The notes: generated by a model from the sequence alone, not told the origin. A stretch of 64,000 nucleotides of DNA from Demequina globuliformis (GCF_000975155.1 NZ_BBRG01000001.1:355999-419998); one strand, 5' to 3'; shown: positions 1-9,155, counted from the first letter of the stretch. Numbers and translations: made by a program.

Positions 1-2115
1 CACCGCCTTGAGCAAACGCTTGAGGCGGGGGTGGTCGAACAGGTCGTCGAGCAACACAGGTACTCCGTTGCTGTCCGCGAGCGCGACCCGCCAGTTGGGG
101 TACTCGGTGTGCGTACCGGGGTGATTTTGCGAGCGGGTCTCCCCCACCGCATCGGTCAACGCGACGGAGGTCAGCAACGCCGGGCTGTTCAGCGCCAGCC
201 TGTGCACGCCAGCCACAAGGTCCTCTTCTTCCCAGTCCTCAATCATCCAGTCGCGCGAGCGCAAGAACTCCACCATGCGGTCGCGTTCGTGGTCGCTCTT
301 GGCCTGCTCATCCTCCATCGAACCGCCGAGGAGGCCCAGTTGCGCACGGGTTTCGATGTGGCCGCCCGCGAGGTACGTCGCCGTCGGCGGGAGGTCGTGC
401 ACCGTGACGGAGACGAGCGCGTCGGAGCGGTACTGCTCTGGCGGCGTCGGCGATCCGTCGTGCTGCTTCTCAAACAGGGCCACCACGGTGCCCAGCAGTC
501 CGCGCTCGTTGAGGTAGTCGGACACCCACGGCTCGAGGGTCCCGAGGTCCTCGCCAATGACGATCGCCCCGGCACGCTGCGCCTCAAGGGCCAAGATGCC
601 AATGAGCGCCTCGTGATCGACGTTGACGTACGCGCCGTCTGAGGGTTCGTGCCCTGCGGGCACCCACCACTGGCGGAACAGTCCCAGAATGTGGTCGATG
701 CGCAACGCGCCCGCGTGCCGGACGGCAGCCCTCACCACGTCGCGGAACGGCAGGTACGCCGCGGCCTCAAGCGCACGGGGCTGCCACGGCGGCTGCGACC
801 AGTCCTGGCCGCGCTGGTTGTACATGTCCGGGGGTGCCCCCACTGATACGCCACGCGCCATGACGGGACCCATGGCCCAGGCATCGGCCCCAAACGGATG
901 AACTCCGACGGCGAGGTCCGTCATGAGGCCAATCCGCATGCCAGCGTCCCGCATGCGCCGTTGCGCACGCTCCAACTGCTCATCCGCGACCCATTGCAGC
1001 CACGCGTGGAAGAGGATGCGCTCGGCGTGCTCGTCGCGCCAGGCGTCGACTGCGGCGCGCGCACCGACCGAGAGTTCCTCGGGCCAGGGCACCCCTCGGT
1101 GGGCCTCGGCGATCGAGCACCACGTGGCGTAGTCCTCGAGGGCGCGTCCTTCCCGCATGCAGAAGGCCTCAAACTGTGCCTCACGCCCGGCAGACCGGGG
1201 CGCGGCGAACACCTGCTCGAGCGCGGCTGACTTCGCGCGCACCACGGCGTCACGGTCAATGTGGTCGCCGGTGGCGTTGGCACGGCGCGGGCGCTCGGAT
1301 TCCCACGCGAGCACCGCCCGCTGTTGCGACGGCAGGTACGCGACCTCAGGGATGTCCTCAATGCGGATGTACAGGGGAGAAAGGAAGCGCCGCGAGGTCG
1401 GCAGGTAGGGCGAGGGCTCGATGGGCGGCACGGGCTCGGTCGCGTGAAGCGGGTTGATCTGCAGAAAGTCCGCGCCGCCGTGCACCACGCTAAGCGCACC
1501 CAGGTCGCCTAGGTCGCCAAAGTCGCCCATGCCCCACGAGCGCTCCGAGCGCACCGAATACAACTGGGCGGCCAGACCCCACGGGCGGCTCTCCCGGACG
1601 GAGGCGGGCACCTCGACACGAGCCGGGGTCACGACCACGTAGCCGCGCCCACGGCGACCGTTCGTAGTGGCCTCGATCCTGTGCCATCCCAACGGCACGT
1701 CGCCAGGCAGGTCAAAGGTGGCGCGTCCGATCGCGCGCGGCCCATCGCCACGTGGCGGCACGTAGATGTCGATCTGCTCCAGTTGCCGCACGCTGCCATC
1801 TTCGAGAGAGAGCGTCGCGGTCGCGGGGTCGCCGTGGGTCACATGCACGGGGATGTGGGTTCCCGATCCCTGCCGCACCACGGTGACGGGGGGCACCAAC
1901 CTGCTCCACCGGTGGTCATCGATTGCCGCGAGCGCACGTTCGCATCCGGCGTCATCGGCGGCATCCATCCCCATGGCGCGCAGCACCGCGCGCACTGCCG
2001 AGGCGGAGGATTCGCGCCGCTGCCCGTCCCACCCGGTATACGACAGCGACACGCCGCATTCGCTGGCGAGACGAGCGAGCGCATCGCTGATTTCTTGCGT
2101 GGGGGTGTCCGTCAT
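1..2115 (-). CDS. malQ: 4-alpha-glucanotransferase (amylomaltase), 3' end cut by window edge
   Basis: GH77 disproportionating enzyme that transfers alpha-1,4-glucan segments between maltodextrins in the cytoplasm. Read from ATG at 2115 the frame stays open for 705 codons to base 1, so only the last few residues and the stop are missing. The catalytic triad is visible: nucleophile Asp in RIDH (about residue 474), acid/base Glu in IGEDLG (about 522) and Asp in VHDLP (about 574), with the spacing usual for the family. About 200 residues precede the barrel, as in long actinobacterial MalQ proteins. No good Shine-Dalgarno is present; CAGGAT lies 6 nt before the ATG, suggesting a leaderless message. 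Confidence 0.95.
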   Translation of the reverse strand, partial: MTDTPTQEISDALARLASECGVSLSYTGWDGQRRESSASAVRAVLRAMGMDAADDAGCERALAAIDDHRWSRLVPPVTVVRQGSGTHIPVHVTHGDPATATLSLEDGSVRQLEQIDIYVPPRGDGPRAIGRATFDLPGDVPLGWHRIEATTNGRRGRGYVVVTPARVEVPASVRESRPWGLAAQLYSVRSERSWGMGDFGDLGDLGALSVVHGGADFLQINPLHATEPVPPIEPSPYLPTSRRFLSPLYIRIEDIPEVAYLPSQQRAVLAWESERPRRANATGDHIDRDAVVRAKSAALEQVFAAPRSAGREAQFEAFCMREGRALEDYATWCSIAEAHRGVPWPEELSVGARAAVDAWRDEHAERILFHAWLQWVADEQLERAQRRMRDAGMRIGLMTDLAVGVHPFGADAWAMGPVMARGVSVGAPPDMYNQRGQDWSQPPWQPRALEAAAYLPFRDVVRAAVRHAGALRIDHILGLFRQWWVPAGHEPSDGAYVNVDHEALIGILALEAQRAGAIVIGEDLGTLEPWVSDYLNERGLLGTVVALFEKQHDGSPTPPEQYRSDALVSVTVHDLPPTATYLAGGHIETRAQLGLLGGSMEDEQAKSDHERDRMVEFLRSRDWMIEDWEEEDLVAGVHRLALNSPALLTSVALTDAVGETRSQNHPGTHTEYPNWRVALADSNGVPVLLDDLFDHPRLKRLLKAV

Positions 2116-2220
2116 GGTCCTATCCTGCCAGGGCACACGTGCCCGTGACCATGGCCCATGTCCCACCTCCCGACGTCACTTGTATTTCCGTTCCGCCCGC
2201 AAGTGGCTAACCTGGACAAC

Positions 2221-3345
2221 GTGTTTGACTTCAGCGCGTCCTCCGACCCTTCGACCTCGAGCACCTCGCCCAGCACCTCGCCGTCACCCTTGACCGTGCC
2301 AGACACGGACGACATTGGCCGCTGGTTGGCGGGCGTGGAGGAGCGCGCGCCCAGCCTGATCGCGGTGGTCGTGATCGCCTTCGTCATCTGGATCGTGTTC
2401 CACTGGGCTATCAAGCTGTTCACCCGCTCGATCGAGCGCGGCGCCCCCATGTCGGATCCCAAGACGGTCGCGGCGCTCAAGAAGGCGAAGATCCGCCTTC
2501 CCCAACAAGACGACATCGATGCGCGGCTTGAAGCGGAACGCCGCCGCCAACGCGCACACACTCTCCAACGCGTGCTGAACTCCGCCCTCACGCTGGTGAT
2601 CATCATCATTGTGCTCATTACGGTGCTGGGCGTGCTGGGCGTTCCGGTGGGGCCGATGCTCGCATCCGCGGGAATCTTGGGTGTGGCCCTGGGCTTTGGC
2701 GCCCAGTCGCTCGTCAAGGACCTCCTCGCCGGCGTGTTCATGCTGATCGAGGACCAGTACGGAGTGGGCGACGTGGTTGACCTCGGCGCGGCCGCTGGTT
2801 CGGTCGAGGAGGTGGGCCTGCGCTCGACCCGTTTGCGCGCGCTCGACGGCACCGTCTGGTACGTCCCCAACGGAGAGATCACCCGCGTGGGCAACATGAC
2901 GCGCCTGTGGAGCCGCGTCATGGTCGAGGTCCGCTTCGCGTACGACACCGACATTGAGGCCGCTCGCGAGGCCATGATCGACGCGGTCAAGGCCGCCGCG
3001 CAGGAGTCCGACGAGGTACGGTCGGCGCTCTTGGGCGAGCCGGAGGTCGCCGGAATCGAGTCCCTCGAGTACAACGCCATCATGCTGCGCCTCATGTGCC
3101 AGGTGAACCCCGCCATGCAGTGGGACGTCCAGCGCGAGGTCCGCCGCGAGATGCGGCGCATCTTTGGCGAACGCAACATCCGTCTGGCCGTTCCTGGCGA
3201 CGCGATGGTCATCGACGAAAAGCCCGCCAAACGTGCGCCGCGCATTCGCGACAAGCGCAAGCACGACGAGCAGCCCTCCGATGACGACGGTCGACCGCTG
3301 CCCCCGCCCTCGCAGGACCTCGATGGTGACGGCGAGACCGACTGA
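2221..3345 (+). CDS. MscS-family small-conductance mechanosensitive channel
   Basis: Membrane channel that opens on hypo-osmotic shock to release solutes. After a Ser/Thr/Pro-rich cytosolic or linker N-terminus come hydrophobic segments (around residues 45-65 and 120-145) and a pore-lining helix rich in Gly/Ala ending GFGAQSLVKDLLAG, the MscS signature, then the beta/alpha cytosolic domain and a charged tail. I chose GTG at 2221 because TAACCT (2208-2213) sits 7 nt upstream, a leaderless pattern; an in-frame ATG at 2158 would add 21 residues with no ribosome site. The truncated haemoglobin gene begins one base after the stop. Size (374 aa) is typical of actinobacterial MscS. Confidence 0.9.
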   Translation: MFDFSASSDPSTSSTSPSTSPSPLTVPDTDDIGRWLAGVEERAPSLIAVVVIAFVIWIVFHWAIKLFTRSIERGAPMSDPKTVAALKKAKIRLPQQDDIDARLEAERRRQRAHTLQRVLNSALTLVIIIIVLITVLGVLGVPVGPMLASAGILGVALGFGAQSLVKDLLAGVFMLIEDQYGVGDVVDLGAAAGSVEEVGLRSTRLRALDGTVWYVPNGEITRVGNMTRLWSRVMVEVRFAYDTDIEAAREAMIDAVKAAAQESDEVRSALLGEPEVAGIESLEYNAIMLRLMCQVNPAMQWDVQREVRREMRRIFGERNIRLAVPGDAMVIDEKPAKRAPRIRDKRKHDEQPSDDDGRPLPPPSQDLDGDGETD

Positions 3346-3346
3346 C

Positions 3347-3784
3347 GTGACCCAACCCGGCATGAATGTGGGCTCCGGCCCCACCCACGAGCCCGAGCAG
3401 AGCTTCTTTGAGGCCGTGGGCGGGCACGAGACCTTTGCGCGCATCGTCCACCGCTTTTACCAGGGCGTGGCGGAGGACCCCATCTTGGGGCCGATGTACC
3501 CCAGCCACGACATGGAGGGCGCCGAGTGGCGCCTCGCTGCCTTCCTTGAGCAATACTGGGGCGGCCCCACGACTTACTCGGATCAGCGCGGGCACCCCCG
3601 CCTGCGCATGCGCCACCACGGGTTCCACGTCAACCCCGAGGCCCGCGACCATTGGATCGCGCTGATGCGCGACGCCGTGGCCGCAGAGAATCTGTCCCCC
3701 CTGCACGCGACCACGCTCATGGACTACCTCGAGCGCGCCGCTCATTCGATGATCAATACTTTTGACCCCACGCCTGAGTCGTGA
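3347..3784 (+). CDS. glbO: Truncated haemoglobin, group II (TrHbO/GlbO type)
   Basis: Small haem protein binding O2 and NO. The 145-residue product has FFEAVGG and FYQGVAEDPILGPMYP of the A/B helices, the GHPRLRMRH segment whose His (about 90) is the expected proximal haem ligand, and an HW pair on helix G as in group II globins. Start is taken as GTG 3347, one base after the mscS stop; ATG 3362 is an alternative. The tight spacing implies cotranscription with mscS and perhaps with tesB 22 bases downstream. In mycobacterial TrHbO the same GHPRLRMRH string is conserved, so the family call is firm; physiological role is inferred. Confidence 0.93.
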   Translation: MTQPGMNVGSGPTHEPEQSFFEAVGGHETFARIVHRFYQGVAEDPILGPMYPSHDMEGAEWRLAAFLEQYWGGPTTYSDQRGHPRLRMRHHGFHVNPEARDHWIALMRDAVAAENLSPLHATTLMDYLERAAHSMINTFDPTPES

Positions 3785-3806
3785 GGGCCGTCCCAAGGAG
3801 ACCTTG

Positions 3807-4694
3807 ATGGAGCACGTGGAAGACACCTGGGCCGAGCAGGCCGTTGCGTCCGGCATGGACGTCCTGAATCTGCGCAGGCTGGGTGACACCTCGTTTGAAG
3901 GCGACTCACTGCCCATGCCAGGAGGCCGCGCGTACGGCGGTCAGGTGTTGGCGCAGTCGCTGCTGGCGGCCGGGCACACCGTCGATGACGACCGTGCCGT
4001 CCACTCGATGCACGGCTACTTTCTGCGCCCAGGAGATGCGTCGCGTCCCATCACCTTCGAGGTCGAGGAACTGCGCGACGGGCGTTCCTTCTCCGCGCGC
4101 CGCACGCACGCCTTCCAGGACGGCAAGCCCATCCTGTCCATGATCGCGTCTTTCCAGCTCGACCAGGAGGGTCCAGAGCACTCCGTGCCAATGCCCGAGG
4201 TCCCCGGACCAGACTCCGTGGTGTCCGCGCTGGAGATCTTGGCGCCCATGGCCGGCCACCCCACGGCCGACTACTGGCTGGAGCGCACGCCCTTTGACCT
4301 ACGTCACGTCGAGGGCTCCCTGTTGCTGCAGCCTGACCCGCGCCCCAAGCAGTACCAAACCACCTGGATTCGATTGCGCAAGCCCATCGAGGACTCGAGT
4401 GGACTCATGCACCGTGCGCTGCTGGCGTTTGCGTGTGATCAGGTGATGCTGGAGCCCCTGCTGCGCCGTCACGGCGCCTCTTGGATCACGCCCGGAGTGA
4501 ACTTCGCCAGCCTTGACCACGCCATGTGGTGGCACCGCCCCGCGCGGGCCGACGAATGGCTCCTCTATGTGCAAGACGCTCCCACGGCTCAGGGCGGGCG
4601 CGGCCTGGGCGGCACGTGGATCTTCTCTGAGGATGGACGCCTAGTCGCGTCGGCGTCCCAGGAAGGCATGTTCCGGATGGCACAGGAGTCGTAA
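3807..4694 (+). CDS. tesB: Acyl-CoA thioesterase II
   Basis: Double hot-dog enzyme hydrolysing acyl-CoA to fatty acid and CoA. The 295-residue length, the GGRAYGGQVLAQSL motif near the N-terminus, the HSMHGYFLRPGD segment and the C-terminal SLDHAMWWHRP and ASASQEGMFR motifs (carrying the active-site Asp and Gln of the TesB family) are all present. ATG 3807 is preceded by AAGGAG at 3795-3800. It is the third gene of the mscS-glbO-tesB run, and a strong hairpin follows at 4757. Confidence 0.95.
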   Translation: MEHVEDTWAEQAVASGMDVLNLRRLGDTSFEGDSLPMPGGRAYGGQVLAQSLLAAGHTVDDDRAVHSMHGYFLRPGDASRPITFEVEELRDGRSFSARRTHAFQDGKPILSMIASFQLDQEGPEHSVPMPEVPGPDSVVSALEILAPMAGHPTADYWLERTPFDLRHVEGSLLLQPDPRPKQYQTTWIRLRKPIEDSSGLMHRALLAFACDQVMLEPLLRRHGASWITPGVNFASLDHAMWWHRPARADEWLLYVQDAPTAQGGRGLGGTWIFSEDGRLVASASQEGMFRMAQES

Positions 4695-4756
4695 AGGCTC
4701 GGTCACGGACGCCTTTACCGAACCGTGACCAAAGTCCCCCGATAGTAGTTTTACCA

Positions 4757-4799
4757 GGGCCGATGCCCGCTCGAGTTGAGCGGGCATCGGCCCGTTTTG
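4757..4799 (+). terminator. Intrinsic terminator after tesB
   Basis: Perfect 16-bp stem: GGGCCGATGCCCGCTC at 4757-4772 pairs with 4778-4793 across a 5-nt loop, then GTTTT. The stem carries the GGCCGATG octamer seen many times in this window. Confidence 0.85.
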
Positions 4800-5068
4800 G
4801 TGCATCTCACTTGAGGCGTCCACCATCTCGTTGATAGCGTCATCAAGCCGTTTCGGGGTTCGCGTCAGTCACGACCGAAACGTCAATGACCAGCCCAGGC
4901 CTTGTGGCAGCGCCGTTCCCCGGCAGCGCCCCTGGCGAGCGCGCCTCTTCCCCATGGTGGAGTCCGCGGGCCCGTGACTGCCGTACGACGGCTGCGTGTC
5001 CCCTCGCTTGATTGACGAGGCCGCAATTCAACGCCCGTCGACTGACACGGGCGGCTGAGGATAAACGA
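4800..5068. other. Leader region of the betaine importer with inverted repeat
   Basis: Together with the terminator, the gap between tesB and proV is 374 bases with no credible gene. An inverted repeat CGTTTCGG (4849-4856) / CCGAAACG (4875-4882) with an 18-nt spacer could be a regulator site or leader hairpin. I looked for a ydaO-type c-di-AMP riboswitch, because osmolyte operons sometimes have one, and could not recognise its conserved elements. GAGG at 5057-5060 is the proV ribosome site. Confidence 0.4.
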
Positions 5069-6340
5069 GTGAACGACATCGCTTTGAAGGCGGAAGGCCT
5101 CTACAAGGTCTTTGGCCGCAACGCGTCAGATGCCGTCAAGAAATTACGTGACGGCGTCTCGCGAGACCAGCTTGACGGTGCCACGGCAGCCGTAATCGAC
5201 GCCTCTTTCGAGGTCAACAAGGGCGAGATCTTTGTGGTGATGGGCCTGTCAGGCTCCGGCAAGTCCACCCTGATCCGCGCATTGAACGGCCTCCAACCAG
5301 CGACCACCGGCTCGGTCACAGTCGGCGACCAGTCCATCACGGACGCGAGCCCTGCGCAGCTGCGCGAGATTCGCCGGCACAAGATCTCCATGGTGTTCCA
5401 GCACTTCGCCCTGCTGCCCCACCGCACCGTGATCGACAACGTGGCCTACGGCCTGGAGATCCAGGGCATCAGCAAGGACCAGCGCCTCCAGCGCGCCCTC
5501 AAGGTCACCAAGATCGTCGGGCTGTCCGGATGGGAAGAGAAGTACCCCTCGGAACTGTCCGGCGGAATGCAGCAGCGCGTGGGACTTGCCCGCGCCCTCG
5601 CCGCTGACACCGAGGTGCTGCTGATGGACGAGGCATTCTCTGCGCTCGACCCCCTGATCCGCCGCGAGATGCAGGACCAGCTCCTCGAGCTGCAGTCCGA
5701 GCTCGGCAAGACCATCATCTTCATCACGCACGACCTCAACGAGGCCATGTACATCGGCGACCGGATCGCGGTCATGCGCGACGGCCGCGTGGTGCAGATT
5801 GGCTCCCCCGAGGACGTGCTGACCAACCCCGCGAACGACTACGTCGAGCAGTTCGTGCAGGACGTCGACCGCGCCAAAGTGCTGACCGCAGAGTCGGTCA
5901 TGCGCAAGCCGCGCGCCGTCATCCGCGAAGACGCAGGCCCGCGTGCCGCGCTTCAAGCCATGCGCGAGAACGAGATCTCCGCTTTGTATGTCACCAAGCG
6001 CGACCGCACCATCGTGGGGTGGGTCCGCGACCGCGACGCCATGGAACTGGTGCGCAAGGGTGAACGGGCACTCGCCCCCATCATTCAGACTGACCACGGC
6101 GCCGTGTCAAAGGACACTGCGCTCGCAGACCTCTTCATCCCGTCACTTGAAGCGGCCTTGGCCCTCGCCGTCACCGACGACAACGGTCGCCTGGTGGGCG
6201 TCGTACCGCGCGTGACACTGCTGGCGGCCCTGGGCGGCGAGCCCGAGGCGGCCACCTCCGCAGAGCCCGTCATCGAACCCCTCCCCACCGAGGTGGTCGA
6301 CAAGGTGCTTGACGCATCGACGGAGAAGGGAGGCCTGTGA
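5069..6340 (+). CDS. proV: Glycine betaine/proline ABC transporter ATP-binding protein with CBS domains
   Basis: ATPase of a type I importer for compatible solutes (ProV/OpuAA). Walker A GLSGSGKST, Q-loop FQHFALLPHRTV, signature LSGGMQQRVGLARAL and Walker B VLLMDEAFSALD lie in the first 260 residues; the remainder holds a tandem CBS region (about 275-400), which in this family senses ionic strength or cyclic dinucleotides. GTG 5069 has GAGG 8 nt upstream. The stop overlaps the proW start (TGATG). Order proV-proW-proX is that of a classic osmoprotectant operon. Confidence 0.95.
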   Translation: MNDIALKAEGLYKVFGRNASDAVKKLRDGVSRDQLDGATAAVIDASFEVNKGEIFVVMGLSGSGKSTLIRALNGLQPATTGSVTVGDQSITDASPAQLREIRRHKISMVFQHFALLPHRTVIDNVAYGLEIQGISKDQRLQRALKVTKIVGLSGWEEKYPSELSGGMQQRVGLARALAADTEVLLMDEAFSALDPLIRREMQDQLLELQSELGKTIIFITHDLNEAMYIGDRIAVMRDGRVVQIGSPEDVLTNPANDYVEQFVQDVDRAKVLTAESVMRKPRAVIREDAGPRAALQAMRENEISALYVTKRDRTIVGWVRDRDAMELVRKGERALAPIIQTDHGAVSKDTALADLFIPSLEAALALAVTDDNGRLVGVVPRVTLLAALGGEPEAATSAEPVIEPLPTEVVDKVLDASTEKGGL

Positions 6341-7275
6341 TGGATTTCCGCATTCCTGTAGGCGACTGGATCGCCGGGTTCTTTGACTGGCTCGAGGCAA
6401 CCTTCTCGTGGTTCTTTGAGATCCTCGGCGACCTCTTCACCTCGATGGTGGACGCGCTCGTGTGGGTGTTCAGCACCCCGCCGGTGTGGGTCGTGATCCT
6501 GGTGGTCGCGCTCGGCGCACTTTTGGCTCGCGGTTGGAAGTTCGCGATCGGCGCCGCCATTGGCTTGCTCTTCATCGTGAGCGTCAACCAGTGGGACAAC
6601 GCAGTGGACTCGCTCGCACTCGTGCTGGTGTCCGCATTCCTGGCCGTCGCGCTCGCCGTGCCGCTCGGTATCTGGGCCGCACGCAATGACACCGTGTCGA
6701 AGATCGTGAAGCCCGTCATGGACTTCCTGCAGACACTGCCGGCCTTTGTCTACCTGATCCCCGCGATCGCGCTGTTCAGCGTGGGAGTGGCGCCAGGTGT
6801 GATCGCGACTCTTGTGTTCGCAATCGCCCCAGGTGTGCGCCTCACGGAATTGGGCATCCGCGGCGTCGACAAGGAAGTGGTCGAGGCCGGCGAGGCCTTC
6901 GGTGCCACCCCGCGTCGCATCCTGCGCCAGATCCAGCTGCCCCTGGCACTGCCGTCGATCATGGCTGGCATTAACCAGATCATCATGCTGAGCCTGTCGA
7001 TGGTCGTCATCGCCGGCTTTGTGGGCGCAGGCGGCCTGGGCGGTGACGTCGTGCGCGCCATCTCCGCGCTCGACGCGGAACTTGGCTGGGAGGCAGGACT
7101 GTCCGTCGTCGCCCTCGCGATCCTGCTGGACCGCTTCACCGCGGCCTTTGGCAAGAACGCTGGCCTGTACGCGTACTGGTCCAAGCAGCGCAAGCTCAAG
7201 CGTGAGGCCGATGAGCAGGCACGCCTCGACGCTCTCGAGCACGAGACCGCTGAGACTCACAGCTCCGCGTCCTAA
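6340..7275 (+). CDS. proW: Glycine betaine/proline ABC transporter permease
   Basis: Membrane subunit of the betaine importer, 311 residues. An N-terminal extension with an amphipathic region and two hydrophobic segments precedes a MetI-like BPD transport domain carrying the EAA-loop motif (EAGEAFGATPRRILRQIQLPLALPSI is split over about residues 186-208). ATG 6340 shares its A with the proV TGA; GGAGG at 6329-6333 gives a 6-nt spacing. A GTG directly upstream (6337) is possible but less likely. Translationally coupled to proV. Confidence 0.95.
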   Translation: MDFRIPVGDWIAGFFDWLEATFSWFFEILGDLFTSMVDALVWVFSTPPVWVVILVVALGALLARGWKFAIGAAIGLLFIVSVNQWDNAVDSLALVLVSAFLAVALAVPLGIWAARNDTVSKIVKPVMDFLQTLPAFVYLIPAIALFSVGVAPGVIATLVFAIAPGVRLTELGIRGVDKEVVEAGEAFGATPRRILRQIQLPLALPSIMAGINQIIMLSLSMVVIAGFVGAGGLGGDVVRAISALDAELGWEAGLSVVALAILLDRFTAAFGKNAGLYAYWSKQRKLKREADEQARLDALEHETAETHSSAS

Positions 7276-7417
7276 CCCCACCACCGCATCGGCCCTCGCG
7301 GCCGCTGCCACTACCGCAAGACTTCGCAACCCACGTGGTTGCGGGCGCCCCGCCCGAACCGGACGGCGGGACGCTTCCACGGCACCCGGAAATCCCTGTG
7401 CCGAGAAAGGAAGAAAC

Positions 7418-8338
7418 ATGTTCAAGCGCACTGGAACCGCATTTGCGATGACCGCCGCGGCGGGCCTCGTGCTCGCCGGTTGCGCGTCCTCCGACGAGGA
7501 CTCGACTGAAGAGACCACCGCTGGCGCCACCACCGGCACCGAGACTGAGGCCGCCGCTGGCGGCGAGCTCACCCTCGCCGTGTTCAACGGCTGGGACGAG
7601 TCTCTCGCCAGCTCGCTCGTGTGGCAGCACGCACTCGAGAACCAGGGTTACGACGTGACTCTCGAATACGCTGACCCCGCCGTGGTCTTCAAGGGTGTGG
7701 CCGACGGCGCCTACGACGTCGTGACCGACGTGTGGCTGCCGCTGACCCACGCCTCGTACATCGAGGAGTACGGCGACGACATGGAGGAGCTCGGCGCTTG
7801 GTTCGACTCCGCCGCACTCACCATCGCGGTGAACGCCGATGCCCCGGTGAACTCGATCGAGGAGCTCCCCGACTACGTTGACGACATGGGTGGCCGCATT
7901 GTGGGCATCGAGCCCGGCGCTGGCCTGACCGCCGCCACCGAGTCGGCCATCGAGGCATACGGCCTGTCCGACTACGAGTTCATCACGTCCTCGACCCCCG
8001 CCATGCTGTCGGAGCTCGACTCCGCTGCATCCAACGGCGAGAACATCATCGTGACCCTGTGGGAGCCCCACTGGGCCTACGGTGCCTACGACATCAAGAA
8101 CCTCGAAGACCCCGAGGGCGTCATGGGCGAGGCCGAGGAGATCGTGACCTATGGCCGCACCGGCCTGACCGAGGAGTTCCCCGAGGTCGCCGAGTGGTTC
8201 GGTAACTTCACGATGGACTCCGAGCTCCTGTACGACCTCGAAAACCAGCTGGTTGACGCGGACCAGGGCGACTACGAGCAGATCGTGGCCGACTGGGCAG
8301 CCGAGAACCAGGAGTGGGTGGACTCGCTCACCGCGTAA
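7418..8338 (+). CDS. proX: Glycine betaine-binding lipoprotein (OpuAC/ProX type)
   Basis: Solute-binding partner of ProVW, anchored to the outer face of the membrane. Signal peptide ends LAGC with lipidated Cys about 22, followed by a Thr/Glu-rich linker. The mature domain starts ELTLAVFNGWDES and has the Trp residues expected for an aromatic cage around a quaternary ammonium (GWDES, DVWLPLTH, LWEPHWAY). ATG 7418 follows AAAGGAAG. A 142-bp gap from proW contains no clear gene or terminator, so it probably belongs to the same operon. Canonical (non-permuted) domain order, unlike the second binding protein at 38.6 kb. Confidence 0.94.
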   Translation: MFKRTGTAFAMTAAAGLVLAGCASSDEDSTEETTAGATTGTETEAAAGGELTLAVFNGWDESLASSLVWQHALENQGYDVTLEYADPAVVFKGVADGAYDVVTDVWLPLTHASYIEEYGDDMEELGAWFDSAALTIAVNADAPVNSIEELPDYVDDMGGRIVGIEPGAGLTAATESAIEAYGLSDYEFITSSTPAMLSELDSAASNGENIIVTLWEPHWAYGAYDIKNLEDPEGVMGEAEEIVTYGRTGLTEEFPEVAEWFGNFTMDSELLYDLENQLVDADQGDYEQIVADWAAENQEWVDSLTA

Positions 8339-8360
8339 GTCTCACCCCAGCAGTACTGAC

Positions 8361-8403
8361 AGCGCCGGCTGGCCCACAAGGGCCGGCCGGCGCTGTTCCC
8401 TTT
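8361..8403 (+). terminator. Terminator of the proVWX operon
   Basis: A 14-bp stem with one G-T pair, AGCGCCGGCTGGCC at 8361-8374 with 8381-8394, followed by a TGTTCCCTTT tail. Confidence 0.8.
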
Positions 8404-8405
8404 CC

Positions 8406-8428
8406 CCTGGCCGTACATACTCGGCGGG
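8406..8428 (-). repeat. Partial inverted copy of the 55-bp intergenic repeat
   Basis: On the minus strand this reads CCCGCCGAGTATGTACGGCC plus AGG, one mismatch from the core shared by the copies at 9002 and 14540. It lies between proX and the convergent thioesterase gene. Confidence 0.6.
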
Positions 8429-8492
8429 GATCCGGGGGCTCAGAGCTTTTCGCCGTCACTTCTCGGTGGTGGCGAGCCGGCACAGGCCCTCC

Positions 8493-8975
8493 TCACCGCT
8501 TGCGGAACTCGACGGGCGCGTCGACAAAACCCGCCCACGCCTCGCGTTCGCGCTCGGTGAGCCGACGCGGCCGCTGCGACGCGGCATCCACCAGTACCAA
8601 CGTCGTGGCCGCCTTCGCGTACACCACCTGATCACCGGCATCCCGCGGGGACCGTACCTCGTAGCAAATCTCGATGCTCGCTCCCCCAAGCCTCCCAATC
8701 CACAGCTGCACATCGAGCGGCTTGCGCACATACGGCGCCGGCGCGAGGTACTCGATCTGTTGGCCAGCGATGAGCGTGATCGTCTCCGCGCCCGGCCCGC
8801 CAGCGATCACCGCGGTGGCGTGACCATCGTGCGAACCCTCGCCCCCAGCCTCATCGGCCCAGAAGGCACGGATCCGAGCTTCCTCGAGGAGACGCAGCAT
8901 CTCGGCGTTGTTGACGTGGCCGTAGGCATCGATGTCGGACCAGCGGAGCGTGACGGGAACGTGGATTCGGCTCAT
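8493..8975 (-). CDS. Hot-dog fold acyl-CoA thioesterase (4HBT/YbgC-like)
   Basis: Single hot-dog domain of 160 residues with the 4HBT signature DIDAYGHVNNAEML; Asp16 is the likely catalytic residue. The later VYAKAATTLVLVD strand is typical of this family. Substrate cannot be told from the sequence. Start ATG 8975 has no Shine-Dalgarno but has TACGGT (complement of 8982-8987) exactly 6 nt upstream, so the message is probably leaderless. It stands alone between the proX terminator and a 55-bp repeat. Confidence 0.88.
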   Translation of the reverse strand: MSRIHVPVTLRWSDIDAYGHVNNAEMLRLLEEARIRAFWADEAGGEGSHDGHATAVIAGGPGAETITLIAGQQIEYLAPAPYVRKPLDVQLWIGRLGGASIEICYEVRSPRDAGDQVVYAKAATTLVLVDAASQRPRRLTEREREAWAGFVDAPVEFRKR

Positions 8976-9001
8976 AGGGCCACCGTACCGCCGTCAATCT
9001 T

Positions 9002-9056
9002 CGGCCAGGAGGGCCGATGCTGGCGTAGCCCGCCGTGTATGTTCGGCCAGGCGAGA
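9002..9056 (+). repeat. 55-bp intergenic repeat, copy A
   Basis: Matches the copy at 14540-14594: 18 identical bases (CGGCCAGGAGGGCCGATG), 8 variable, 15 identical (GCCCGCCGTGTATGT), 1 variable, 13 identical (CGGCCAGGCGAGA). The two copies bracket the PTS gene block. Confidence 0.8.
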
Positions 9057-9102
9057 AGGGGGCTGGGCGGTGGCCGCGCGGTTAGGGGCCCGGTGGACGC
9101 GT

Positions 9103-9118
9103 AGTGGTCTAGACCGGT
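9103..9118. promoter_or_regulatory. dre-like operator upstream of ptsH
   Basis: AGTGGTCTAGACCGGT contains TGGTCTAGACCG, 11 of 12 matches to the palindromic dre core TGGTCTAGACCA bound by DasR-type GntR regulators. It lies about 40 nt before the ptsH start and implies control by the regulator at 12714. Confidence 0.75.
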
Positions 9119-9155
9119 ACGCTGAGGGTGTTCATCTCACCGTCTGGAGGTCGCC

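Noticed and set aside
2158-2220. Longer N-terminus for the MscS protein from ATG 2158
   Set aside because: No ribosome site, and the added residues would be translated from the probable promoter; GTG 2221 fits the TAACCT box.
4883-5068. c-di-AMP (ydaO) or other riboswitch before proV
   Set aside because: The conserved sequence blocks were not found; only an inverted repeat and a ribosome site are visible.
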